A stretch of 64,000 bases of DNA from Saccharomonospora amisosensis (GTDB lineage Bacteria > Actinomycetota > Actinomycetes > Mycobacteriales > Pseudonocardiaceae): contig NZ_JAAOYM010000001.1 in the NCBI RefSeq assembly GCF_011761185.1, positions 3,038,001 through 3,102,000 of the forward strand. The letters are read 5' to 3'. Positions within the stretch are counted from its first letter, which is position 1; every line of letters starts with the position of its first letter. The notes beneath the pieces are model-generated. The model was given only the letters and a program-made list of their open reading frames with translations. It was not told where the DNA came from and ran no database searches. Positions 44,658 through 55,804 of the stretch are shown here, in pieces. A program made the position numbers and the translations under genes.

Positions 44658-46067
44658 CTATCGTCCCACCAGTCGGGCCACGGCCGCGTCCGCGGTGGCG
44701 ATACAGGCAGGGATGCCGACGCCGTGCAGTGTCGCGCCGGCTACCTCCAGCCCGTCGATCTCGGCGACGGCGCGTTCGATACGCCGTACCCGCCGCAGGT
44801 GGCCGACGCCGTACTGCGGCAGGCCCCCACCCCACCGCTGCACCAGCGTGTCCACCGGCTCGGCGGTGCATCCGGTGAGTTCGGCGAGGTCGGAGCGCAC
44901 CAGGCGCACCAGTTCCTCGTCGCGAGCGCGCAGCGCCGCGGTGTCACCGAAGCGACCGACCGAGCCGCGGATCAGCACCGGAGCGCCCTGCCCGGCGTGG
45001 TGGCCCCACTTGCGTGCGGAGAAGGTGAACGCCTTTGCCGTGAACGGTGTGCCGTCCGCGCGCAGCTCACCTTCGCCTATCAGCACTCCCGATGCCCGCG
45101 GCAGCTCGGTTCGCGGCGGCAGCGCGAGTCCGACGACCGCCATGGAGGCCAGCTCCACCTCCGCGAAGGCGGCGGAGGCCTCCTGCGCGACCTCGGCCAG
45201 CAACCTGCTCGCTGCGGGCGCGGGCACGGCCAGCACCACGGCGTCCGCGTCGAGTTCCGCGTCGGCGGTGGCGTGCGCCGCGGCGACGGCACCCAACACC
45301 AGCCGCCAGCCGTCACCGCGCCTGTGCAGTGCCCGCACCGGTGCGCCGAAGCGCACCTCGGCACGGGACGCGGCGGCGAGCCTGTTCACCAGCGTGCCGA
45401 GCCCACCGGTGAGGGTCGCGAACACCGGCGAGCCACCCGGCTCGCTCGGCAGCAGGTTGGCGGCCGCCTCGGTCAGCGATCGTGCGCCCGCGTCAACCGC
45501 GGCCGCGAGTGCGGGCATGGTGGCACGCATGCCCAGCCCATCGGAGCCACCCGCGTACACGCCCGCGAGCAGCGGGTCGACCAGGCGGTCCACGAGTTCG
45601 TCGCCGAACCGCTGCCGCAGCAGCTCGCCCAGCGACACATCGCCCTCGGCCTCCCGAGGCAGCGACAGTCCTGGCAGGCTCGCCTCGGCCGCGACGGCGG
45701 CGGCACCGGCGGCCGACAGCACGTCACGCACGGCGTCCGGCGCGGCGGGCACGCCCATGACGGTGTGGCGCGGCAGCGGCAGCGTCCGGCCACCCGCGCG
45801 GACCGTCGCGGACACCGGTGCGGGGTGCGTCAGCTCCGCCCGCAGCCCGAGTTCCCGCGCCAGCTCGACCGCCTCCGGCCTGCGCGCCAGGAACGCCTCG
45901 GCCCCGACGTCGAAGGCACGCCCCGCGAGCTTGCCGGTGCGCAGCTTGCCACCGAGTTCGCCGGTCGCCTCGCAGATGGTGATGGTGGCGGCGGCGTCGA
46001 GCGCCGTCCGCAACCGGTACGCGGCCACCAGCCCCGAGATGCCCCCGCCGACTACCGCTACCCGCAT
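44658..46067 (-). CDS. hemY: Coproporphyrinogen/protoporphyrinogen oxidase (HemY/CgoX)
   Basis: 469 residues from ATG 46067. FAD enzyme oxidising coproporphyrinogen III to coproporphyrin III in actinobacteria. Dinucleotide motif [15 protein letters not shown] at the N-terminus; [20 protein letters not shown] and C-terminal [18 protein letters not shown] contact. Seven bp after hemE, four before hemQ: a haem operon. Rv2677c equivalent. Confidence 0.94.
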   Translation of the reverse strand: MRVAVVGGGISGLVAAYRLRTALDAAATITICEATGELGGKLRTGKLAGRAFDVGAEAFLARRPEAVELARELGLRAELTHPAPVSATVRAGGRTLPLPRHTVMGVPAAPDAVRDVLSAAGAAAVAAEASLPGLSLPREAEGDVSLGELLRQRFGDELVDRLVDPLLAGVYAGGSDGLGMRATMPALAAAVDAGARSLTEAAANLLPSEPGGSPVFATLTGGLGTLVNRLAAASRAEVRFGAPVRALHRRGDGWRLVLGAVAAAHATADAELDADAVVLAVPAPAASRLLAEVAQEASAAFAEVELASMAVVGLALPPRTELPRASGVLIGEGELRADGTPFTAKAFTFSARKWGHHAGQGAPVLIRGSVGRFGDTAALRARDEELVRLVRSDLAELTGCTAEPVDTLVQRWGGGLPQYGVGHLRRVRRIERAVAEIDGLEVAGATLHGVGIPACIATADAAVARLVGR

Positions 46068-46074
46068 GCTGACC

Positions 46075-47139
46075 TCACAAGCTGTGAACGAGCTCCACGA
46101 CCCTGCTCAGCACGCCGGGATCGGTCTGTGGCAGCACGCCGTGGCCCAGGTTGAAGATGTGGCCCGCCGCCGTCCTGCCCTCCTCGACGATGCGCCGCAC
46201 CTCGGTTTCCACCACCGGCCACGGCGCCATGAGCAACGCCGGGTCGAGGTTGCCCTGCACGACGGGCGCGGGCCCACCCGGCAGCGCGAGCCTTCGGACG
46301 GCTTCGTCGAGCGGCACCCGCCAGTCGACCCCCACCACGTCGGCGCCCGCTTCCCGCATGGCGGTGAGCAGCTCGCCGGTACCGACACCGAAGTGGATGC
46401 GCGGCACCCCGTAGCCGCCCGCACCGGCCAGCACCTTGGCCGAGTGCGGTAGCACGAACTCGCGGTAGTCGCGCTCGGAGAGGGCGCCGGCCCAGGAGTC
46501 GAACAGCTGGATGGCGTCGACGCCGGCCTCGAGCTGGACTCGGAGGAAGGTCAGGGTCACTTCGGCCAGCGTGTCGGCGAGTTCGTGCCACAGCCGGGGA
46601 TCGCTGTGCATGAGGGCCTTGGTGTGCTCGTGGTTGCGGCTCGGCCCACCCTCGATCAGGTAGGAGGCGAGGGTGAACGGCGCTCCCGCGAAACCGATGA
46701 GCGGCGTGTTGCCGAGCCGGGACAACAGCAGCTCGACCCCGTCGGCGACCGCGCGCAGCCGGTCGGGTTCCAGCCTCGGCAGCTCCCTGACGGCATCGCG
46801 TGAGCGCACGGGTGTAGCCACCACCGGGCCCGTGCCAGGCACGATGTCGATCTCAACGCCTGCCGCGTACAGCGGCACGACGATGTCGCTGAACAGGATC
46901 GCCGCGTCCACCCCGTGCCGCCGTACCGGTTGCAGGGTGATCTCGGCCAGCAGTTCGGGATCGAGACAGGCCGTGAGCATCGGCACGCCTTCCCGAACCT
47001 CCCGGTACTCGGGCAGCGAGCGACCCGCCTGGCGCATGAACCACACGGGGACCCGCGACGGCCTGCCGCCTCTCGCGGCGACCAACAGCGGCGCGTCGGC
47101 GAGCTCGCGGCGGGCCGAGACCTGAGATGTTGTCATCAT
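46075..47139 (-). CDS. hemE: Uroporphyrinogen decarboxylase
   Basis: 354 residues from ATG 47139 (a second ATG follows directly). Converts uroporphyrinogen III to coproporphyrinogen III. Signatures [16 protein letters not shown] near residue 30, [18 protein letters not shown] and [18 protein letters not shown]. First gene of the hemE-hemY-hemQ operon; Rv2678c equivalent. Divergent from the DUF3000 gene. Confidence 0.96.
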   Translation of the reverse strand: MMTTSQVSARRELADAPLLVAARGGRPSRVPVWFMRQAGRSLPEYREVREGVPMLTACLDPELLAEITLQPVRRHGVDAAILFSDIVVPLYAAGVEIDIVPGTGPVVATPVRSRDAVRELPRLEPDRLRAVADGVELLLSRLGNTPLIGFAGAPFTLASYLIEGGPSRNHEHTKALMHSDPRLWHELADTLAEVTLTFLRVQLEAGVDAIQLFDSWAGALSERDYREFVLPHSAKVLAGAGGYGVPRIHFGVGTGELLTAMREAGADVVGVDWRVPLDEAVRRLALPGGPAPVVQGNLDPALLMAPWPVVETEVRRIVEEGRTAAGHIFNLGHGVLPQTDPGVLSRVVELVHSL

Positions 47140-47223
47140 CGCTATCGTGCCACGCGGTGTCGGAGTGGGTTCTCTCGGCGCGTCCTCGCCCGACTCGCGG
47201 CGGGCGCGGCTTACAGTCGGGCG

Positions 47224-47796
47224 GTGACCGCCATGACCCAGGCGCCCGAGGAGTTCCGTGCCGCCGTCGCCACGCTGGAGTCCGTGCGTCCGCGACCGGA
47301 GGTTCGCCTGGAGGAGATCCGGGCACCGCAGCGGCTGGCGCCGTGGGCGCACGCGCTCAGCGGTGAGACCAGCGGACCCGGTGACGTGCTGGCTTCCGGC
47401 AGACTAGTCCTGCTCCACGATCCCGAAGGCCAGGAAAGCTGGGACGGCGTGTTCCGACTCGTGCTCTACGTACGCGCCGAACTCGACCGTGAACTCGCCA
47501 CCGACCCCTTCCTGCCGACGGTGGGCTGGTCGTGGCTCACCGAGGCGCTGGAGTCCTCCGGCGCGGCATGGAAGGCGCTGGGCGGCACGGTGACCGAGAC
47601 CTCATCGGCGCGGTTCGGCGACATCGCCGCCCAGGGCCGCACCGACGACATCGAGTTGCGGGCCTCGTGGACCCCAGCCAGCGCCGATCTACGATGCCAC
47701 TGTGATGCGTTCTGCCGGGTCCTGTCGAGCTACGCGGGGCTACCACCAGTGGGTGTCACGATGTTCGATCAGCGGCAGTCGTCTGACCCGTCCTGA
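47224..47796 (+). CDS. DUF3000 family protein
   Basis: 190 residues from GTG 47224. Soluble; [34 protein letters not shown] and [20 protein letters not shown] are typical of this actinobacterial family that sits beside hemE. Function unknown. Confidence 0.85.
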   Translation: MTAMTQAPEEFRAAVATLESVRPRPEVRLEEIRAPQRLAPWAHALSGETSGPGDVLASGRLVLLHDPEGQESWDGVFRLVLYVRAELDRELATDPFLPTVGWSWLTEALESSGAAWKALGGTVTETSSARFGDIAAQGRTDDIELRASWTPASADLRCHCDAFCRVLSSYAGLPPVGVTMFDQRQSSDPS

Positions 47797-48242
47797 CCCC
47801 TGAGGCCGCCACGAACGGGCGGCGCGGCTGCGTTCACGGCACCGCCCGGCCGGGCCACCCCCGCCTTCCTTCCGAGATCGGCGCGGGTGATACTGGAGCC
47901 TCTCGCGAGACGCTCCCTCCCCCACCCCGCCCTCGGGCAAACCACCCGCATTCGCCCTGCACAGAGCATCTGCACGCGCGCCTGAATATCCGGATTCCTG
48001 TTATATCGCCGACGCTTCGCTATGTGTTAACCACTCGCTGTGTATTAACTCGATCGTGCTATGGGGGGAGACGCGAGTAACTACCCGATTGGGATAGATA
48101 CGTGTTCGATCCCCCCACTGACCCACTCGGGCGGCTAGAGTGCATGCGACGACACCACTTTCGGTCTAAAGCTGGCGCGGCTGATTGGCCGAAAGTCCCG
48201 GTGCCGGTCGGGGGGCACGACCGACTCCAGGGAGGTAGTGAC
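47797..48242 (+). promoter_or_regulatory. Structured promoter/leader region of the orphan response regulator
   Basis: AT-rich segment with two 15-bp direct repeats, TCGCTATGTGTTAAC (48017-48031) and TCGCTGTGTATTAAC (48035-48049), differing at two bases and spaced 18 bp. Downstream, ACTTTCGG (48157-48164) pairs with CCGAAAGT (48189-48196) and CGGTCG (48205-48210) pairs with CGACCG (48218-48223), just before the ribosome site GGGAGG. The repeats look like a regulator binding site and the hairpins like leader structure. Confidence 0.55.
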
Positions 48243-48959
48243 GTGGCTGCCGTCGGCTTTACCCAGGCCGTCCGATCCACGCCAGCCGGCGCGTTGCCGG
48301 CGAGCATGGTCCCGCACCCGCGGGAGGAACTGTTTTCGGTGCTGGTGGTAGACGACCACCCGCTGTTGAGGGAGGCGATTGCCGCACGACTGGCGCAAAT
48401 GGGCGCGGGCACGGTCCACGAGGCCGCGACCGTAGCCGAGGCGCGGGCGAGGGCTACGGCCACCGGGCCGTGTGACCTCGCGATCCTCGACCTCGGCCTG
48501 CCTGATGGCAGTGGAATCGAACTCGTCACCGAGCTTCGAACCAACGGTTGGCCCCGCGTCGTCGTGCTGGCGTCGTCCGACGATCCGTACGCCGTCCGCT
48601 CGGCATTCCAGGCGGGCGCCCAGGCCTACCTGCTGAAATCCGCGTCGCCGGTGGTAGTCACCGACGGCGTGCGCAGGGTGCTCGAAGGCGGCGTGTACGC
48701 CGACCCGAGCGTGGCGCCCGTGCTGGCCACCGGTACCCGCGTGCCGGGCACCGACAACACCCCGCGCGAGCTGTCCGCTCGGGAGGTCGAGGTGCTGCAA
48801 CTCGTCGCGGACGGGCAGTCGAACAAGGAGATCGGTGAGGAGCTGAGCCTCTCCGCGCTCACGGTGAAGTCCCACCTGTCGCGGATCGGGCGCAAGCTCG
48901 GAACCGGAGACCGCGCACAGATGGTCGCGTTGGCCATGCGGGCCGGTGTGATCCGCTAG
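48243..48959 (+). CDS. NarL/LuxR-family response regulator, orphan
   Basis: 238 residues from GTG 48243, selected by GGGAGG upstream. Receiver domain: FSVLVVDDHPLLREAI, phosphoacceptor LAILDLGLPDGSG and the switch Lys in AQAYLLKSAS. C-terminal LuxR helix-turn-helix: ELSAREVEVLQLVADGQSNK and LSALTVKSHLSRIGRKLG. No histidine kinase adjoins. Unusual length of leader region suggests tight regulation. Confidence 0.93.
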   Translation: MAAVGFTQAVRSTPAGALPASMVPHPREELFSVLVVDDHPLLREAIAARLAQMGAGTVHEAATVAEARARATATGPCDLAILDLGLPDGSGIELVTELRTNGWPRVVVLASSDDPYAVRSAFQAGAQAYLLKSASPVVVTDGVRRVLEGGVYADPSVAPVLATGTRVPGTDNTPRELSAREVEVLQLVADGQSNKEIGEELSLSALTVKSHLSRIGRKLGTGDRAQMVALAMRAGVIR

Positions 48960-49024
48960 TTACGAGGGTCCCTACGGGGCGGGCGAACCAGGCGCGGCTT
49001 TCCCGTCCCGTAGGGTTCACTCTT

Positions 49025-50281
49025 GTGGACAACGCAGATCACGGCGCGGGTGTGCCGCTGGAGTCTGCGCCCATGCCGCCGTCCATACCGTTGAGGGAAC
49101 CGGCGGGCGGCACCCCACCGGTCGCCTCCGAACCCGAGCAACTGCGCCGGGCGTGCGACCGGCTGGCGGCGGGCAGCGGCTCGATCGCGGTCGACACCGA
49201 GCGCGCCTCCGGGTACCGGTACTGGCCAAGGGCCTACCTCGTACAGGTCCGGCGCGAGGGCTCCGGCACTGTGCTCATCGACCCCATACCGCTGCGCGAT
49301 CACCTCGAACCACTCGGTGCCGTGCTCGCCGACACCGAGTGGGTGCTGCACGCCGCGTCGCAGGATCTGCCGTGCCTCGCCGATCTCGGACTGCGGCCGC
49401 CGTCACTGTTCGACACCGAGCTGGCGGGCAGGCTGGCGGGCTACGAGCGGGTGGCACTGGGCACGCTGGTGGAGAACCTACTGGGCTACAAGCTGGAGAA
49501 GGGCCACAGCGCGGCCGACTGGTCGAAACGGCCGCTGCCGACCGACTGGCTCAACTACGCCGCGCTCGACGTCGAGTTGCTGGTGCCGCTTCGGGAGAAG
49601 CTGGAAGCCGAGCTTTCAGCACAGGGCAAGCTGGAATGGGCGCGGCAGGAGTTCGAGTGGGTGCGGACCTCAGGCAGCCAGCCCGCGCCGCGCTCGGAGC
49701 CGTGGCGACGTACCTCCGGCATTCACAAGGTCCGCACCGCTCGCGGGCTCGCCGCCGTCCGTGCGCTGTGGCAGGCGCGCGACGAGCTCGCCCGCAAGCG
49801 TGATCGCGCACCGAGCCGCATTCTGCCCGACAGCGCCATCATCAACGCCGTGCTCGCCGATCCCCGCACCACGGCCGACCTGCAGGCCCTGCCGGTGTTC
49901 GGAGGCCGGGTGCAGCGCCGCTACACCGGCAACTGGCTGCGTCACCTACAGGCGGCGCGAACGCTGCCTGCGTCGGAACTGCCCAACCCTTCGCCACCCA
50001 ATGACGGCCCGCCGCCGCCCAACCGGTGGGCGGACAAGGACCCCGATGCGGCCGCGCGGCTGGCCGCCGCGCGCACGGCACTGACCAAGCTGGCCGAGCA
50101 TCACCGGCTGCCGGTGGAGAACCTGCTGCTTCCCGACCTGCTGCGGCGAACCTGCTGGCGCCCGCCGCCGGACGCTTCCCCCGAGGGGGTAGCCGAGGTA
50201 CTACGCGCCGCGGGTGCGCGGCCGTGGCAGATCGAACTCACCGCCGACGAACTGAGCAAGGCGCTGCATACCCACGCCTGA
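49025..50281 (+). CDS. Ribonuclease D-type 3'-5' exonuclease with HRDC domain
   Basis: 418 residues from GTG 49025. DEDD exonuclease motifs: IAVDTERASGYRY, HAASQDLPCLADLGL, and NYAALDVELLVPL; C-terminal HRDC region follows VRALWQARDELARKRDRAPS. Involved in RNA 3'-end trimming. Rv2681 equivalent. Confidence 0.92.
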   Translation: MDNADHGAGVPLESAPMPPSIPLREPAGGTPPVASEPEQLRRACDRLAAGSGSIAVDTERASGYRYWPRAYLVQVRREGSGTVLIDPIPLRDHLEPLGAVLADTEWVLHAASQDLPCLADLGLRPPSLFDTELAGRLAGYERVALGTLVENLLGYKLEKGHSAADWSKRPLPTDWLNYAALDVELLVPLREKLEAELSAQGKLEWARQEFEWVRTSGSQPAPRSEPWRRTSGIHKVRTARGLAAVRALWQARDELARKRDRAPSRILPDSAIINAVLADPRTTADLQALPVFGGRVQRRYTGNWLRHLQAARTLPASELPNPSPPNDGPPPPNRWADKDPDAAARLAAARTALTKLAEHHRLPVENLLLPDLLRRTCWRPPPDASPEGVAEVLRAAGARPWQIELTADELSKALHTHA

Positions 50282-50288
50282 GCACGGC

Positions 50289-51110
50289 TCAGCCCATGCT
50301 GTCGGGATGTGGGCCGGTACGGTACCCGTCGTCCAGCGTGGCCATCATCGACATGTCGTGCTCGTCTAGTTCGAAATCGAAGATGTCGATGTTCTCGGCG
50401 ATCCGTTTCGGCGTCACCGACTTCGGGATCACCACGTGACCCAATTCGACATGCCAGCGCAGCACCACCTGCGCGGGTGTCTTGCCGTGCTTGCGGGCGA
50501 GCCTGTCCAGCACCTCGTCGCCCAGCCGTGCCCCGCCACGCGCGATCGGCGCCCACGCCTCGGTGACGATGCCGTGGGCGGAATGGAACGCCCGCAGCTG
50601 CGACTGCTGTAGCCACGGGTGCAGCTCGATCTGGTTGACGGCCGGTGCCACGCCGGTCTCATCCAGCAGCCTGCGCAGGTGCTCGACCTGGAAGTTGGAC
50701 ACCCCGATCGCGCGGGCTCGACCTTCTTCGGCGAGCTTGCGCAGCGCCTGCCACGTCGGCACGTACCTGTCCGCCGAGGCAACCGGCCAGTGGATGAGGT
50801 AGAGGTCGACGTAGTCGAGCCCGAGCAGGTTCAGGCTGGTGTCGAAGGCGCGCATGGCCTCGTCGTAGCCGTGGTCGGTGTTCCACAGCTTGGTGGTGAC
50901 GAACACGTCCTCGCGGGCCAGGCCCGACTCCGCGACCGCGACACCGACTCCGCGCTCGTTGCGGTACAACGTCGCGGTGTCCACGCTGCGGTAGCCCGCG
51001 TCGAACGCGGTCCGCAGCGCACCGACCACCTCGTCGTCGGGGATCTTGTAGACACCGAAACCCACCTGGGGCATGTGGACACCGTTGTTCAGCTCGACCG
51101 TGGGAACCAT
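50289..51110 (-). CDS. Aldo/keto reductase
   Basis: 273 residues from ATG 51110. GFGVYKIPDDEVVGALRTAF, SVDTATLYRNERGVG with catalytic Asp and Tyr, LYLIHWPV with His, and VIPKSVTPKRIAENIDIFDF for NADPH binding. Probably reduces aldehydes such as methylglyoxal (2,5-diketogluconate-reductase type). Confidence 0.93.
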   Translation of the reverse strand: MVPTVELNNGVHMPQVGFGVYKIPDDEVVGALRTAFDAGYRSVDTATLYRNERGVGVAVAESGLAREDVFVTTKLWNTDHGYDEAMRAFDTSLNLLGLDYVDLYLIHWPVASADRYVPTWQALRKLAEEGRARAIGVSNFQVEHLRRLLDETGVAPAVNQIELHPWLQQSQLRAFHSAHGIVTEAWAPIARGGARLGDEVLDRLARKHGKTPAQVVLRWHVELGHVVIPKSVTPKRIAENIDIFDFELDEHDMSMMATLDDGYRTGPHPDSMG

Positions 51111-51127
51111 GCCCCGACCGTAGCCGC

Positions 51128-52261
51128 CTACGCAGTCGAGGGCAGCTGCACGGTCACCGAGAGTCCGCCGCCTACCACCGGTTCGGCCGTCACCGATCCG
51201 CCGTGCGCCCGCACCGCCGCCCGCACGATCGACAGTCCCAGCCCGGCGCCGGACCGCGCCGTGCGGGCCACGCCTGCCCGCCGAAACGGTTCGAACAGCT
51301 CCGAAACCGTCACCGGGTCGATGAGCTGTCCCGACGAGCGCACGGTGAGTGTGGACCAGCGGTCGCCGGGACGCGTGCAGACCTCGATCCAGCCCCCGTC
51401 CAGGTTGTGCCGCACCGCGTTCTCCAGCAGGTTGCCTGCGACCCGTTCGAGCAACGCCAGATCGCCTGTCGTCGCAGCGGGCGCGGTGTTGAACTCCACG
51501 CGCAGCCCCCGTTTGTCGGCCTCGGACCGCACCGCGCGCCACGCGGTGTCCACCACCGCGGCCAGGTCCACCCGCTCAATGACGGCGACACCAGCGCCGT
51601 CGGTGCGTGCCAGCAGCAGCAACGAACCGACCAGCCGCTCGGCGCGCTCGGTGGCTTCGCGGACCACCTCGGCCATCCTGCGCAGCTCCACCTCGTCGGC
51701 GGCGGTGTCGGACAACGTGACGTCGAGTTCGGTGCGGATCACCGAAAGCGGGGTGCGCAGCTCGTGGCTGGCGTTGGCGACGAAGTGCCGCTGCGCGTCG
51801 AAAGCCGCCTGCAACCGGTCGAGCATCGCGTCGAAGGTGTGCGCCAGTTCGGCCAGCTCGTCGCGAGTACGCAGCGTCCCGATGCGCTCGCCCATGGATT
51901 CCACGGACAACCGGCGCGCGGTATCGGTGATCTCGCGAAGCGGGCGCAGTACCCGGGAGGTGAACGTCCACGCCAGGATCGCCGCCGCCACCACCACGAA
52001 GAAGAACGCGACGGCACCGGCCAGCAACATCCGCTGCCTCGCGTGCTCACGCAGGTACTCGGCCAGCACCGACGCTTCCACCTCGACACCGTCCACCCGC
52101 ACCGTCGTGCCGGGTGGCAGCTCGGGAACGGCGGCGACCGAGTCGCCGACCAGGCGCCAGGCCAGCCACAACAACACCACGCTCACCACCGCCACCAGCA
52201 CGGTCGCGAGCACGGTGATGCGAGCACGCAGACCGCGTGCGGGCAGGCCGGGCAGGCGCAT
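51128..52261 (-). CDS. Sensor histidine kinase
   Basis: 377 residues from ATG 52261; the start overlaps the regulator stop by one base (TGATG). Two membrane segments (about 15-35 and 75-95) with a short outer loop, HAMP domain, then HisKA FVANASHELRTPLSVIRTEL and ATPase motifs NLLENAVRHN and GAGLGLSIVRAAVRAHGG. Partner of the adjacent OmpR-type regulator; signal unknown. Confidence 0.93.
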   Translation of the reverse strand: MRLPGLPARGLRARITVLATVLVAVVSVVLLWLAWRLVGDSVAAVPELPPGTTVRVDGVEVEASVLAEYLREHARQRMLLAGAVAFFFVVVAAAILAWTFTSRVLRPLREITDTARRLSVESMGERIGTLRTRDELAELAHTFDAMLDRLQAAFDAQRHFVANASHELRTPLSVIRTELDVTLSDTAADEVELRRMAEVVREATERAERLVGSLLLLARTDGAGVAVIERVDLAAVVDTAWRAVRSEADKRGLRVEFNTAPAATTGDLALLERVAGNLLENAVRHNLDGGWIEVCTRPGDRWSTLTVRSSGQLIDPVTVSELFEPFRRAGVARTARSGAGLGLSIVRAAVRAHGGSVTAEPVVGGGLSVTVQLPSTA

Positions 52262-52956
52262 CACCCCTCGAGGGAACCAGAACCCGTCTTCGAACCCGCA
52301 CCGGGGACCCGGTAACCGGAACCAACCACGGTCTCGATGATGCCGGGCTCACCGAGCTTCTTTCGCAGGGTCATGACGGTGACCCGGACCGTGGTGGTGA
52401 ACGGGTCGGCGTTTTCGTCCCACACCCGCTCCAGCAGATCCTCGCTGCTGACGACGGCCCCTCCCGCCGAAAGCAGCACCTCGAGCACCCCGAACTCCTT
52501 GCGGGTGAGGTCGACCAGCTGACCCCGCCGGTGCACCGTCCGCCTCGCCGGGTCGAGTTCGACGTCGTCGGCCGTCAGCACCGGTGGGGCGGGCGGTGTC
52601 GCCCGCCTTCCCAGTGCCCTGACCCGTGCCACCAGCTCGGGAAACGCGAACGGCTTCGCGAGGTAGTCGTCGGCGCCGAGAGACAGCCCCTCGACGCGGT
52701 CGGACACCGCACCGCTGGCGGTGAGCATCAGCACCCTGGTCAGCTCGCCGGAGGTAACGATCTCCTTGCACAGCTCGTCGCCGGACATGCCGGGCAGGTC
52801 ACGGTCGAGCAGCACCACGTCGTAGCGTGTGATCGACACCTTCTCGTGGCCGTCGTCACCGTTGAGCGCTACGTCGACCGCCATGCCCTCCCTGCGCAAC
52901 CCGCGCGCGATCGCCTCGGCAAGCGGCTCTTCGTCCTCGACTACCAGTACCCGCAC
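52261..52956 (-). CDS. OmpR-family response regulator
   Basis: 231 residues from GTG 52956. Receiver: VRVLVVEDEEPLAEAIARGL, phosphoacceptor VVLLDRDLPGMSG, Lys in DDYLAKPFAFPEL; winged-helix output with LTRKEFGVLEVLLSAGGAVV and TTTVRVTVMTLRKKLG. Translationally coupled to the kinase gene. Confidence 0.94.
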   Translation of the reverse strand: MRVLVVEDEEPLAEAIARGLRREGMAVDVALNGDDGHEKVSITRYDVVLLDRDLPGMSGDELCKEIVTSGELTRVLMLTASGAVSDRVEGLSLGADDYLAKPFAFPELVARVRALGRRATPPAPPVLTADDVELDPARRTVHRRGQLVDLTRKEFGVLEVLLSAGGAVVSSEDLLERVWDENADPFTTTVRVTVMTLRKKLGEPGIIETVVGSGYRVPGAGSKTGSGSLEG

Positions 52957-53038
52957 GTCAACACCGTTCCACAGCTTCCTGAGAAGAACCTTACGCCGGG
53001 TTCGCTGTCGCGAAGCCGGGCGGCGGCACCGGCGAGTC

Positions 53039-54955
53039 TCAGTCGCGGGGTGACTCCACCGCCGCCTCGTCGGCCGCCTGCGCATCGCCGATCCGGTTGG
53101 CTGCCCATTCGGTGACCTTGCGCGCCACGTCCTGCGCGGTCAGCCCGACACCGGCCAGCACCTGCTCGCGGGAGCCGTGTTGCAGGAACCGCTGCGGCAC
53201 ACCGAGGTCGCGCAACGGGACGTCGCAGTCGGCGTCGCGCAGTGCGGCGGCGACCGCCGAACCGAAGCCGCCGTGCCTTCCGCAGTCCTCCACGGTAACC
53301 ACCAACCGGTGCGAAGCGGCCAGCTCCACCAGCTCGGGCGCGACCGGAAGCACCCAGCGCGGGTCCACCACGGTCACGCCTATCCCCTGATCGGCGAGCC
53401 GATCTGCCGCCGAAAGCCCGAGCCCGGCGAACGCCCCCACGGCGACGAGCAGCACGTCCTCCGACCCGCCCCTGCGCAGCACGTCGACGGTACCGAGGCG
53501 TTCAACCGCGGGCACCGATTCCACGACCGAACCCTTGGAGAACCGCAGGGCGGTCGGGCCGTCCGAAACCGCGATCGCCTCACGCAGCTCCTCACGCAGC
53601 GTGCCGGCGTCGCGAGGCGCGGCCACCCGCATCCCGGGGACCATTCCCAGCAGGGAGAGGTCCCACATGCCGTGATGGCTCGGGCCGTCTGGCCCGGTGA
53701 TACCGGCCCGGTCGAGCACCAGCGTGACGGGCAGCCGGTGCAGCGCCACGTCCATCAGCACCTGGTCGAACGCGCGGTTGAGGAACGTGGAGTACACCGC
53801 GACCACCGGGTGCTTGCCACCCATCGCCAGCCCGGCGGCCGAGGTCACCGCATGCTGCTCGGCGATGCCGACGTCGAACCACCTGTCGGGGAACTCCTCC
53901 GCGAAGGTATGCAGCCCGGTGGAACGCAGCATCGCCGCCGTGATCGCGACCACGTCCTCGCGCTCGGCGCCGATGGCGGCCAGTTCGTCACTGAAGACCG
54001 AGGTCCAGCTCGGCCCCTTCACCGGCGGCAGCCCGGTTCGAGGGTCGATGGGGTCGGTCTGGTGCATCTGGTCGGCCTGGTGGTTCACCGCGGGCGGGTA
54101 ACCGTGACCCTTCTCGGTGACCGCGTGCACGATCACAGGGCCACCGAACGCCTTGGCACCGGCCAGCGCCTTCTCCAGCGCGGGGATGTCATGCCCGTCC
54201 ACCGGGCCGAAGTACTTGAGGCCGAGATCGGAGAACATCACCTGCGGGCTCAACGCGTCCTTGATTCCCGCCTTGGCCGCATGCAGGGCCGTGTAGATGG
54301 GCTTGCCCACCACCGGGGTGTGCTGCAGCAGTTCCCGCCCGCCGTCGAGGAGCCGCTCGTAGCCCGGCCGTAGCCGCAGCGAAGCAAGGTGTTCGGCCAG
54401 CCCTCCGATAGTGGGTGAGTAGGACCTGCCGTTGTCGTTGACCACGATCACCACGGGCCGTTGCGGGTCGGCGGCGATGTTGTTCAGCGCCTCCCAGCAC
54501 ATCCCGCCGGTGAGGGCACCGTCTCCGACCACGGCGACGGCGTGCCGTCCGCCTCCTTCGAGTTGGAAGGCCTTCGCCAGCCCGTCGGCGTAGGAAAGCG
54601 CCGTCGAGGCGTGGCTGTTCTCGATGTGATCGTGCTCGCTCTCCGCGCGGGAGGGGTAGCCCGCGATGCCGCCGAGTTGCCGCAGGTTGTCGAAGCCGCT
54701 GTGGCGGCCGGTGACGATCTTGTGGACGTAGGCCTGGTGGCCGACGTCGAACAACAGCGCGTCACGCGGCGAGTCGAAGACCCGATGCAGCGCCAGCGTC
54801 AGTTCGACGACACCGAGGTTCGGTCCGAGGTGGCCGCCCGCCCTGCACACCTTGTCGACAAGGAAATCCCTGATCTCTCCAGCCAGTACCTCAAGCTCGT
54901 CGTGGTCCATTCGCTTGAGGTCGGCCGGTCCGTGCACGGACTCCAGCAACGTCAC
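53039..54955 (-). CDS. dxs: 1-deoxy-D-xylulose-5-phosphate synthase
   Basis: 638 residues from GTG 54955 with AGGTGGAG upstream. First enzyme of the MEP isoprenoid pathway: pyruvate plus glyceraldehyde-3-phosphate with thiamine diphosphate. [33 protein letters not shown] (ThDP motif) and [20 protein letters not shown] are diagnostic. Rv2682c equivalent. Confidence 0.97.
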   Translation of the reverse strand: MTLLESVHGPADLKRMDHDELEVLAGEIRDFLVDKVCRAGGHLGPNLGVVELTLALHRVFDSPRDALLFDVGHQAYVHKIVTGRHSGFDNLRQLGGIAGYPSRAESEHDHIENSHASTALSYADGLAKAFQLEGGGRHAVAVVGDGALTGGMCWEALNNIAADPQRPVVIVVNDNGRSYSPTIGGLAEHLASLRLRPGYERLLDGGRELLQHTPVVGKPIYTALHAAKAGIKDALSPQVMFSDLGLKYFGPVDGHDIPALEKALAGAKAFGGPVIVHAVTEKGHGYPPAVNHQADQMHQTDPIDPRTGLPPVKGPSWTSVFSDELAAIGAEREDVVAITAAMLRSTGLHTFAEEFPDRWFDVGIAEQHAVTSAAGLAMGGKHPVVAVYSTFLNRAFDQVLMDVALHRLPVTLVLDRAGITGPDGPSHHGMWDLSLLGMVPGMRVAAPRDAGTLREELREAIAVSDGPTALRFSKGSVVESVPAVERLGTVDVLRRGGSEDVLLVAVGAFAGLGLSAADRLADQGIGVTVVDPRWVLPVAPELVELAASHRLVVTVEDCGRHGGFGSAVAAALRDADCDVPLRDLGVPQRFLQHGSREQVLAGVGLTAQDVARKVTEWAANRIGDAQAADEAAVESPRD

Positions 54956-55219
54956 GCTCCACCTCGCTCGCCATCGGTCGCCATCAGTCGCAATCGCCTT
55001 CGCTGCCTCGCCCGCCCAGTCTAGGAGAGCGCGGACGGATGAACTCGACCTCAACCGAGTGGATCGCCTCCAGCGTGAAAATACCGTGTGCAGTCGCTGC
55101 CGGGCCTCACCCGGTCGGCGACGTCCGCGACAGGTCCGGCACCGAGGGTGTGCGGGGCCGCGCCGGGTTTCTCACCGCTCACCTCGTGCGACGATGTCGC
55201 TTTCGGTGAGGGAGTGATC

Positions 55220-55753
55220 ATGTCCACCTGCCTGGTGGTGATGGGCGTGTCGGGCGCGGGCAAGAGCACGCTCGCCCGGCCGCTGGCGGCACGGCTGTGC
55301 TGGCCGGTGGCGGAGGCCGACGACTTCCATCCCGACGCCAACATCGCGAAGATGGCCTCGGGGGTGCCACTCACCGATGCCGACAGGGCGCCGTGGCTGG
55401 CAGCCATCCGCGACTGGATCAACGCGCAGGCCGAAACGGGGCCCGGCGCGGTGGTCACGTGTTCGGCGTTGAAGCGGCGCTACCGAGACTCGCTGCGAGC
55501 CGCCCGTGCCCGCGTTCGGTTCGTCCACCTCGAAGGCTCCCGTGACGTCATCGCGGGCAGGCTGGCCACCCGCACGGGTCACTTCATGCCGCCGTCCCTG
55601 CTGGAGTCGCAGTTCGGCGACCTCGAACCTCTCGCACCCGACGAGGACGGGGTCACCGTCGATGTCGGTGACAGTCCACAGCGGATCATCGAAGCGGCGC
55701 TGGCCCTGCTCCGGCCCCGCGACTACCCGGCCTCAGGCGAGACACATCACTGA
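55220..55753 (+). CDS. Gluconokinase
   Basis: 177 residues from ATG 55220. P-loop VMGVSGAGKSTLARPLA, EADDFHPDANIAKMASGVPL (gluconate site), CSALKRRYRDSLR and GHFMPPSLLESQF are GntK signatures. Phosphorylates gluconate to 6-phosphogluconate. Confidence 0.94.
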   Translation: MSTCLVVMGVSGAGKSTLARPLAARLCWPVAEADDFHPDANIAKMASGVPLTDADRAPWLAAIRDWINAQAETGPGAVVTCSALKRRYRDSLRAARARVRFVHLEGSRDVIAGRLATRTGHFMPPSLLESQFGDLEPLAPDEDGVTVDVGDSPQRIIEAALALLRPRDYPASGETHH

Positions 55754-55804
55754 GGCACATCACTGGGGAAGCTGACCACGACACCGGCGTCCACCACCAC
55801 CGAC

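Noticed and set aside
44652-46154. 500-codon forward frame opposite hemY
   Set aside because: Shadow of the hemY coding strand.
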